22,449 nucleotides of DNA from UBA7236 sp964638865 (GTDB taxonomy: Bacteria > Bacteroidota > Bacteroidia > Chitinophagales > BACL12), in contig CAZXBG010000055.1 of NCBI GenBank assembly GCA_964638865.1, positions 1 to 22,449 of the forward strand, read 5' to 3'. This document shows, piece by piece, positions 16,673 through 22,449 of the stretch. The notes under the pieces were generated by a model. That model was not told the origin of the DNA. It did not search any database and worked only from the letters and a program-made list of their open reading frames with translations. The number at the start of each line of letters is the position of its first letter. Positions within the stretch are counted from its first letter, which is position 1. Made by a program: the position numbers and the translations under genes.

Positions 16673-18073
16673 CTATTTATTTTCAATGGAATTAATTAGT
16701 TCTAACAGTTTATTTATTTTTTGTTCTTTTTCGATAATACTAAGTGTTGCATCTGATTCTATTAATTTTATTTCTTCTCTATATGCATCAGAAAGCGGAT
16801 CGAGTGCGGCATTCATTATGGATTCCATGGCATTTATTTTTTCATGTAATTCCATAATATATAAAGCTTGCGTTTCATAAGTTACCCAAAGTTCAGTAGC
16901 AATTTTACCGATGGCAGATCTTCCTTTTTTATTCCATTCTGCTCTGCCTGTTATTGTAGGAAGGTGGCGCTCTTCCTCCATAAATTCAATCATCTCCGGC
17001 AATGATAATTGCTTGTGGTCCGGGTACTTTAGCGCATCGCTCAAAGAGAGTTCCCCATCAAAATAATAATCGAAAACATAATCACTTAATTGAATATTTT
17101 CATCATATACAGCCTCCGCGGTAAGTGAACCCGGTCCGTGATGCATATAAGGTGCAGGTAAAACAGGGTTTCCAACTACAACTGCTTTATCATAATAAAT
17201 ATAATCATCAATTCCGGTTAATGCGCCAGTAGTATTTCCTGTTACATATAATACAGGTCTTGCTGTAGAAACTCCCGTTGCTACACCTATTGCACAACCT
17301 GATCCTGCAGCAGCCTGCGCATAGCGTGTTCCGTTAAACCCAACAGGTGAGGTCCAGTCGACGCCGGTATTTGAAACACCGGATGAATTATCATAACAGA
17401 TCTCTACTAAAACGTTGGATGCTCCATCCCAATTAAATGGTGTGGTTAATACGAAGGTATTTAATCCTGTAACTAATGAAAAAGATGCAGGCCCGAAAAC
17501 AGTAGTAACACCCGTTTCCCATGCTGTTCCGGTAAGGCTGGTAGAAGTGGTAAGCTTCATTTTAATATAAAAACCATTTATCGCTCCGGGTGATCCTATT
17601 GATATAACATTCCAGGCAACCTCCGTAATATTTCCGGCGCAAAGTCCCCATGCTAAAAATTCGGAAGCCTTGTATAAATATTGCGCCCGTTTATCGGAGT
17701 ACTGTGTTGCGAAAGGTGTTTCATTTGCACCTGTACTTGTTCCGGTAACAGCACCAATATTTACAGTGGAAATAAATCCGCAGGAAAGTGAGGTATAATC
17801 TCCGTTGAATAAATAGTAATTATAATTTTCGATAGGCGCCCAGGTTCCTGACGACATATATCCATCGTGATAACCTGTTGCGGCATTATATTCAATCGTG
17901 CCCGGTACTGTTGTTGCTGCTACAGAACTTCCACTTATGATCATTGCTCCATTTACATCCAATTTTTCTGCAGGAGAATTTGTACCTATACCAACCTCTC
18001 CCTGCGCAAATAACTGTGTTGCAGAAAAAAGAAAAACAATAAATAAAATCGGTATGTCTGAATATTTTCTCAA
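16673..18073 (-). CDS. Fibre-like surface protein paralog B (TTG start)
   Basis: Exported protein of 466 residues and second paralog. The start codon is TTG, four bases after the stop of paralog A. No ATG exists near the signal peptide, whose sequence from the TTG is well formed (MRKYSDIPILF..., cleavage near FA-Q at 23). Translation is probably coupled to paralog A. VGIGTNSPAEKLDVNGA (27-43), then PGTIEYNAATGYHDG (57-71). The beta domain spans about 97-280 with the WDGASNVLVEICYDNS signature (215-230). The C-terminal module has GPGSLTAEAVYDEN (313-326), LSDYVFDYYFD, RHLPTITGRAEW and LYIMEL. The tail (411-466) is coiled-coil-like and about 40 residues longer than in paralog A. No sorting domain is visible. 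Confidence 0.87.
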   Translation of the reverse strand: MRKYSDIPILFIVFLFSATQLFAQGEVGIGTNSPAEKLDVNGAMIISGSSVAATTVPGTIEYNAATGYHDGYMSSGTWAPIENYNYYLFNGDYTSLSCGFISTVNIGAVTGTSTGANETPFATQYSDKRAQYLYKASEFLAWGLCAGNITEVAWNVISIGSPGAINGFYIKMKLTTSTSLTGTAWETGVTTVFGPASFSLVTGLNTFVLTTPFNWDGASNVLVEICYDNSSGVSNTGVDWTSPVGFNGTRYAQAAAGSGCAIGVATGVSTARPVLYVTGNTTGALTGIDDYIYYDKAVVVGNPVLPAPYMHHGPGSLTAEAVYDENIQLSDYVFDYYFDGELSLSDALKYPDHKQLSLPEMIEFMEEERHLPTITGRAEWNKKGRSAIGKIATELWVTYETQALYIMELHEKINAMESIMNAALDPLSDAYREEIKLIESDATLSIIEKEQKINKLLELINSIENK

Positions 18074-18077
18074 ATAA

Positions 18078-19355
18078 TTATTTTTCTGAATTTAATTTAT
18101 CTATTTGTTCCTCAAGTGTATTAAGACGGGAATTTAATTCTATCAAATACAAAGATTGTGTTTCTGAAGTTGTCCATAATTGTGTGCTTAGAGCGCCAAC
18201 AGAAAATTTTCCGTTATTCATCCATTTTTCTCTTCCGGCTATTGTTGGAAGATGTCTCTCATCAATCATAAATCTTATCATTTCCTCTAAAGAAAACATT
18301 TCATAATCTGCGTGCAATTTTGCATCTTCTTCACTTATTTTTCCATCAAAATAATGATCAAAAATATAATCGCTTATCAAGGTATTATCGTCGTAAATAG
18401 CTTCTCCCGTAATTGTTCCCGGGCCATGGAACTCATAGGGCGCGGGTATTAGCGGAGAACCTATAACTATACCTTTATTAAATTTATTGTAATTATTTGC
18501 AGTGAGAAAAGTGCCAAATGTGGAGCCGCCTATTTTTATTACAGGTCGTTGAGTAGATGTAGTTGCCAGTATAGTGAAAATACATCCACCGGATGCAGTA
18601 GTTAATTGGCGATACGCAGTTGCGTTAAAACCAAGAGCAACTGTTGATGATTCAATAGTAGGATTGGTTCCTGAAGAAGTATTATCATAACACAATTCAA
18701 AAACTAAATTACTCGAACCATCCCAGGTGTATGGTGTTGTAAAATTAAATGTATTTGTACCTGCAGTAATTGTTATTGCAGATGGACCGAAAGCAGTTAT
18801 TGTTCCTGTTTCAAATGTTGTAGTTAAGGTTGTTGTAAGGGTATTTTTTACTTTTATCGTAAAAGAATTATAGGTTGGTGTAGTTCCAATTGATATTACA
18901 TTAAAACCAATTGATGTAATATCTCCGGCACAATATCCTGCAGCAATTAATTCTGTTGCAGTAAATAAATATTGTATTTTTTTATCTTGTGCAGTACTAT
19001 AAAACGGAGATAATGCTGTGGTTGTAGTAATATAAGTTCCAAAGGTGCTGATCACATTTACTCCACACCCTGTGCTCGAATAAGTTCCGGCTAAATAATC
19101 ATAGTCATTTTCCTGTTTTCTCCATTCGCCTGACGACAGCCATCCTTCGTGCCAACCTTCTGTAGTATTATATTGTATTGTTCCGGGTGCAGTTATTCCC
19201 GCAGTGGATTCGCTTCTGATAATTATTGCTCCATTTACATCGAGTTTTTCCTGTGGAGTAACTGTTCCAATACCAACTTCACCCTGCGCAAATACCGTAG
19301 TTTGCAAGATTAGTATCAAAATAAAACTTAGCCCAAATAGTAAGAGTCGTCGCAT
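18078..19355 (-). CDS. Fibre-like surface protein paralog A (first gene of operon)
   Basis: Exported protein of 425 residues, shortest of the three paralogs and first in the operon. The signal peptide ends at VFA-Q (24). VGIGTVTPQEKLDVNGA occupies 27-43, followed by PGTIQYNTTEGWHEG (57-71). A beta domain with IQYLFTATELIAAGYCAGDI (127-146) and WDGSSNLVFELCYDN (211-225) follows. The C-terminal module starts at GPGTITGEAIYDDN (311-324), then SDYIFD (328-333), RHLPTIAGREKW (367-378) and SLYLIEL. A short coiled-coil tail covers 404-425. The middle domain matches a beta domain that recurs in Bacteroidota secreted proteins. The C-terminal module resembles the end of Bacteroidota tail-fibre-like proteins (DYVFE...LPxxPSA... 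in relatives). A promoter lies immediately upstream and the other three genes follow with gaps of 4 to 14 bp. Confidence 0.88.
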   Translation of the reverse strand: MRRLLLFGLSFILILILQTTVFAQGEVGIGTVTPQEKLDVNGAIIIRSESTAGITAPGTIQYNTTEGWHEGWLSSGEWRKQENDYDYLAGTYSSTGCGVNVISTFGTYITTTTALSPFYSTAQDKKIQYLFTATELIAAGYCAGDITSIGFNVISIGTTPTYNSFTIKVKNTLTTTLTTTFETGTITAFGPSAITITAGTNTFNFTTPYTWDGSSNLVFELCYDNTSSGTNPTIESSTVALGFNATAYRQLTTASGGCIFTILATTSTQRPVIKIGGSTFGTFLTANNYNKFNKGIVIGSPLIPAPYEFHGPGTITGEAIYDDNTLISDYIFDHYFDGKISEEDAKLHADYEMFSLEEMIRFMIDERHLPTIAGREKWMNNGKFSVGALSTQLWTTSETQSLYLIELNSRLNTLEEQIDKLNSEK

Positions 19356-19375
19356 TTAGAGGCTTAAAAACGTTT

Positions 19376-19404
19376 CAAATATAGTCAATCACGTGGAATT
19401 CAAA
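19376..19404 (-). promoter_or_regulatory. Putative promoter of the four-gene fibre operon
   Basis: On the minus strand a TTTG (19401-19404) precedes TATATTTG (19376-19383) with a 17-bp spacer, fitting TTTG/TAnnTTTG at the short end of the known spacing. The -7 box ends 20 bp before the start codon of the first paralog, so the leader is very short. No other such promoter was seen in the short gaps inside the operon. Confidence 0.6.
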
Positions 19405-19469
19405 TTTCCTTAAAGATTATTTAAAAGTATTTTAATTAAACAAAAAGCAATTACACACTGAAATTAAGA

Positions 19470-19477
19470 TAAATTTG
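19470..19477 (+). promoter_or_regulatory. Possible -7 element for the 871-aa T9SS protein
   Basis: TAAATTTG matches TAnnTTTG on the plus strand, 141 bp upstream of the ATG at 19619. It would give a leader of about 135 nt. No -33 box at standard spacing is present. A weaker alternative, TAATTTCA, lies at 19592-19599. Confidence 0.35.
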
Positions 19478-19618
19478 ATAATATTCAATTTAATTAAATG
19501 TGTATAGGGTGTTTAAATAAATTTTAGGTAATTTTTTTTGTTTTTCATTTACAAGATACTTAGATTTAATCGATTTTTCACAGTTCGACTCTAATTTCAC
19601 TCTTAAACTAAAAGTACT

Positions 19619-22234
19619 ATGACTTTACATTACACACTTTACGGGTATTCCTGTACGCCATTTCGAACCATTAAATTAATGGTTTTGAGTTTGGTTATGT
19701 TTGCCGTTACACAAGCAAACGCCCAGGTTGGTGCCTATGGTTTTACTGCACTCAGTGGAACCTATACTCCACTTGTTGGAGGAACAGCCGTTGCAACAAT
19801 TCAAGTAGATGATGCACTTTCGGCAATTATTAACCTTCCTTTCACTTTTACCTTTAACGGTATTGCTTACACAGCAGTTAAGGTTTCTTCCAATGGATGG
19901 ATGACCTTTAATACCGCTGCAACTTTAAATGCATTAACCAATGACCTGGATTTGAGTTCCACCACCATCCGCCCATTAATTGCCCCGCTTTGGGACGACA
20001 CTGATGGATCTACATTATATGGCGGTGCAGCGAGTTATCAAACCTCAGGTGTTTCACCAAATCAGGTATTCACTTTTGAATGTAAAAACTGGCAATGGAA
20101 TTATACAGCCGTTACAGCTGTAATTTCTTATCAATATAAGTTGTATGAAGGTTCCAATAATATTGAATTCGTATATCAGCAAGAAGCTGGTGCCATTGTT
20201 TCCGGTTCTGCATCAATTGGTTTAGCGGGAGCAGCCACAGGTAGCGGAAATTTCCTTTCCTTAAATGGGACTGGAGTTGCACCTACTGCAAGTTCAACTG
20301 TTGAATCCAGCCTTCTAAATGTAAAACCTGCTACAGGCCAAATATATCGGTTTACACCGCCAAGTCTTTGTACAGGAACTCCAACAGCCGGTACAATTCC
20401 GGCTACCGGAACTGCTTGTTCAGGTGACGGTGCAGTTGTTCCAATTTCGGTAAGCGGATATACTGCCGGAACAGGTATCATCTTCCAATGGGAAGAATCT
20501 AACGACAATGGTGTTGGAGATGCATGGGCTAATGCAGTAGGTGGAACAGGAGCAACAACTGCTTCCTATTTGTATCCTGCTTTACCGGCAAATATTTATT
20601 ACAGATGCAAAGTAACTTGCACCGGAAGTGGACTTTTCGCATATACCAATAGTTGTTTAATAACGGTAACTACCTCGCCAACAGGTGATATTTTTGCTAA
20701 TCCAATCGTTGTTCCTTCTATCCCAACCGTTCTAACAGGCGATAACCTTACATCAAACTGCTGGACAAATAATTATGGTCAAACCTCTCCTGATGTTTAT
20801 TATAAGGTAGTTGCAAACTGCAACGGCACTATGACCGCTGCTACCTGCGCAAGTGTCGGTACTTTAAGTGATACTTACCTGCATATTTTAGATGTATCAG
20901 GAGTATCCCTTGGTTTTGATGATGATGGATGTCCTGCACCTGACTTAAAATCAAATGTAACGGTAAATATTACTGCCGGTTCAACCTATTATATTGTAGT
21001 AGAAGGATGGAGCACCAATACCGGCACCTATACTGTTGATGTAACAACAACTTCATCATTCTCAACATTTTATGCTGATGCGGATGGAGATTTCTATGGA
21101 GATCCTTTAGGCGCAGTTTCTGTTTGCGATGGTATAGCTCCGGTTGGTTATGTTGGCAATTTTGACGATTGTGATGATACTGATGCAGCGGTAAATCCCA
21201 CAGCTACGGAAGTTTGCAACGGATACGATGATAATTGTAACGGATTGGTAGATGATGCTGATCCTGGCGTTATAGGTGTTTCAACTTGGTTCGCAGACGC
21301 TGATGGTGATGGATTTGGGGATGGTGCTGTTTCTGTAAATTCATGTTCTCCTCCGGGCGGATATGTAGATAATGCAGACGATTGTAATGATGCAGATGCA
21401 TCCGTTAATCCTGGTGTACTAGAAGTTTGCTCCAATGGAGTAGATGATAATTGCGATGGTGAAATTGATGAAGGATCTGTAACTGCAGTAATTGCTCCTA
21501 CAGGAACAGTTGCAACATGTAAAAATGATCCTTTAGTATTTTCAGTTGAACCTTGCGCAGGCTGCACATATCAGTGGTTTAAAAACGACAATGCAATTGC
21601 GGGAGCTGTTGGATCTACCTACAGCACAGACAAAGCAGCGTATTATAATGTTCAGGTTAACGCACCTTCGGGTTGTTTCGATCTTTCCGATTATACATTG
21701 TTAAACGTTAATCCACTTCCGAATGCAAATATTTCCGCACCAAACGGAACAAGCTTATGCACTACAGTGAAATTGAAAGCCAGTTATGACGCAACCTATA
21801 CTTATCAGTGGTATCTGGGTGTTTCACCAATTGTTGGAGCCACTGCATGGTCACATATTGCAACTGCTCCGGGAAGTTATTACTGTAATATCACAAATGC
21901 AGTTGGTTGTTCAAGAAATACAGCTTCCATGTCTGTTACCTCATGTCGTGAGGATATGACTTCTGACAAAACAGATATTTTGAATATTTATCCAAATCCA
22001 ACTTCAGAAATATTTACAATAGATTTAAATATTGCAAATGCTTTATCAGAAACGGCAATAATTAAAATTTATAATATAACCGGTGAGGTTTTATTTGAAA
22101 CTTCTGCTGAAGTTGTTAGTGGTAAATTGTTTGAACAAATTACGCTTGACAATCAAATTTCAGGTGGTATTTACCTAGTGAATATACTTACAGGAAATAA
22201 AGAATTCAATAAAAACTTAGTGATCACTAAGTAA
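19619..22234 (+). CDS. Secreted multidomain T9SS protein with two MopE-type repeats
   Basis: Predicted surface protein of 871 residues. A signal peptide ends at ANA-Q (about residue 36). The N-region is unusually long, and a second in-frame ATG at 19679 (residue 21) would give a more ordinary signal peptide. An all-beta domain at about 38-245 (VKVSSNGWMTFN, PLWDDTDG, NIEFVYQ) resembles the nidogen/choice-of-anchor type N-domain. An Ig-like stretch follows (about 265-345), then a PPC-like domain at about 355-475 (DVYYKV, SDTYLHILD, YYIVVEGW, TGTYTVDVTT). Two MopE-type putative metal-binding repeats (PF11617 style) lie at 484-548 (ADADGDFYG...EVCNGYDDNCNGLVDD) and 556-620 (ADADGDGFGD...VDDNCDGEIDE). 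An Ig-like region precedes a T9SS type A sorting domain (about 786-871, IYPNPTSE, then GGIYLVNI). No catalytic motif is seen. A terminator follows the gene. Confidence 0.9.
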   Translation: MTLHYTLYGYSCTPFRTIKLMVLSLVMFAVTQANAQVGAYGFTALSGTYTPLVGGTAVATIQVDDALSAIINLPFTFTFNGIAYTAVKVSSNGWMTFNTAATLNALTNDLDLSSTTIRPLIAPLWDDTDGSTLYGGAASYQTSGVSPNQVFTFECKNWQWNYTAVTAVISYQYKLYEGSNNIEFVYQQEAGAIVSGSASIGLAGAATGSGNFLSLNGTGVAPTASSTVESSLLNVKPATGQIYRFTPPSLCTGTPTAGTIPATGTACSGDGAVVPISVSGYTAGTGIIFQWEESNDNGVGDAWANAVGGTGATTASYLYPALPANIYYRCKVTCTGSGLFAYTNSCLITVTTSPTGDIFANPIVVPSIPTVLTGDNLTSNCWTNNYGQTSPDVYYKVVANCNGTMTAATCASVGTLSDTYLHILDVSGVSLGFDDDGCPAPDLKSNVTVNITAGSTYYIVVEGWSTNTGTYTVDVTTTSSFSTFYADADGDFYGDPLGAVSVCDGIAPVGYVGNFDDCDDTDAAVNPTATEVCNGYDDNCNGLVDDADPGVIGVSTWFADADGDGFGDGAVSVNSCSPPGGYVDNADDCNDADASVNPGVLEVCSNGVDDNCDGEIDEGSVTAVIAPTGTVATCKNDPLVFSVEPCAGCTYQWFKNDNAIAGAVGSTYSTDKAAYYNVQVNAPSGCFDLSDYTLLNVNPLPNANISAPNGTSLCTTVKLKASYDATYTYQWYLGVSPIVGATAWSHIATAPGSYYCNITNAVGCSRNTASMSVTSCREDMTSDKTDILNIYPNPTSEIFTIDLNIANALSETAIIKIYNITGEVLFETSAEVVSGKLFEQITLDNQISGGIYLVNILTGNKEFNKNLVITK
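22216..22231. repeat. Perfect 16-bp palindrome at the 3' end of the 871-aa gene
   Basis: cttagtgatcactaag reads the same on both strands and covers the last five sense codons plus one base before the TAA. It sits 23 bp ahead of the terminator. Confidence 0.7.
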
Positions 22235-22253
22235 TTAATTAAATTAAATTAAT

Positions 22254-22290
22254 AATGCGCCGGGATTAATTTTCCGGTGCATTTTTTTTG
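22254..22290 (+). terminator. Rho-independent terminator of the 871-aa gene
   Basis: A 10-bp stem (aatgcgccgg 22254-22263 with ccggtgcatt 22274-22283, one G-T wobble) with a 10-nt loop is followed by a T tract, 20 bp after the stop codon. The opposite side is A/T-rich but lacks a clean T run, so termination in the other direction is less certain. Confidence 0.85.
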
Positions 22291-22303
22291 TTCAAGAGAT
22301 TGT

Positions 22304-22449
22304 TTACACAAGAAATGGGGTCAAATTCATTTTCTGGGGAGCATCTTTCATTTCAATATCATCATTTATCCTAAAAGTGGACATTCCTCTTTTTATATTT
22401 AGAATTCTTCTCCGGGTATGCATCATCGATAAATCAACTTTGCTACCTT
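22304..22449 (-). CDS. Possible 3' end of a minus-strand gene, cut by the window edge
   Basis: From the right edge a minus-strand frame is open for 47 codons to a TAA at 22304-22306, encoding ...SKVDLSMMHTRRRILNI... and ending in MNLTPFLV. The composition is protein-like, and the frame stops 14 bp from the shared terminator region, as a convergent gene would. A stretch of this length can stay open by chance in AT-rich DNA, and I recognise no family. Confidence 0.4.
   Translation of the reverse strand, partial: GSKVDLSMMHTRRRILNIKRGMSTFRINDDIEMKDAPQKMNLTPFLV

Noticed and set aside
15251..19355. Prophage tail-fibre cassette
   Set aside because: The C-terminal module resembles tail-fibre-like proteins, but each protein has a Sec signal peptide, and no phage structural, lysis or integrase gene is nearby.
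21148..21567. Minus-strand frame of 139 codons
   Set aside because: It is antisense to the Asp/Asn/Gly-rich MopE repeats and has the Ser/Pro-rich composition expected of such a shadow.
22315..22400. Small plus-strand frame beginning with ATGGGG
   Set aside because: About 20 codons, no promoter, and it is antisense to the longer minus-strand frame.

Overview
The window is AT-rich, densely coded DNA from a member of the Bacteroidota, probably an environmental Chitinophagales-, Sphingobacteriales- or Saprospiria-like lineage. Four things support this. SecD and SecF are fused in one 1001-residue chain. Three proteins end in a type IX secretion (T9SS) type A sorting domain. Most transcription units start behind the Bacteroidota -7 element TAnnTTTG. 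Shine-Dalgarno sequences are absent. No rRNA, tRNA, CRISPR array, transposase or phage module is visible, so it reads as an ordinary chromosomal region rich in envelope and secreted proteins.

Layout. Positions 1-156 hold four tandem 19-bp repeats and a strong terminator. Positions 157-6576 run on the minus strand: secDF, a large secreted choice-of-anchor B (LVIVD) protein with regulatory-like, PKD and T9SS domains, and a small SRPBCC/AHSA1 protein. The last of these diverges from an AraC-type regulator across a 214-bp region that carries a 14-bp direct repeat and a 12-bp inverted repeat. Positions 6791-10547 are on the plus strand: the regulator, a small lipoprotein, an outer-membrane barrel (separated from the lipoprotein by a terminator-like hairpin), and a DUF2911 plus TPR-like secreted protein. 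This last gene converges on an S41 C-terminal processing protease through a shared bidirectional terminator. A DMT/EamA transporter follows on the plus strand.

The most distinctive part is 13551-19355, a tightly packed four-gene minus-strand operon. Three tandem, divergent paralogs (425, 466 and 469 aa) share a signal peptide, a VGIGT...P.EKLDVNGA stalk motif, a beta domain with a WDG.SN....E.C signature, an SDY.FD...RHLP.I.GR C-terminal module and a coiled-coil tail. A fourth, unrelated gene encodes a T9SS-sorted cell-surface protein. My inference is that they build or decorate a surface fibre or adhesin; the function is not demonstrated. Divergent from this operon is an 871-aa T9SS protein with a nidogen-like N-domain, a PPC-like domain, two MopE-type Asp-rich repeats and an Ig-like domain. 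At the right edge a minus-strand reading frame runs out of the window and may be the 3' end of another gene.

How the genes fit together: SecDF drives Sec export, which is the first step for the many signal-peptide proteins here. Three of those are then T9SS cargo. The S41 protease is a plausible envelope processing or quality-control enzyme. Direct functional links between the other neighbours are not shown by the sequence.
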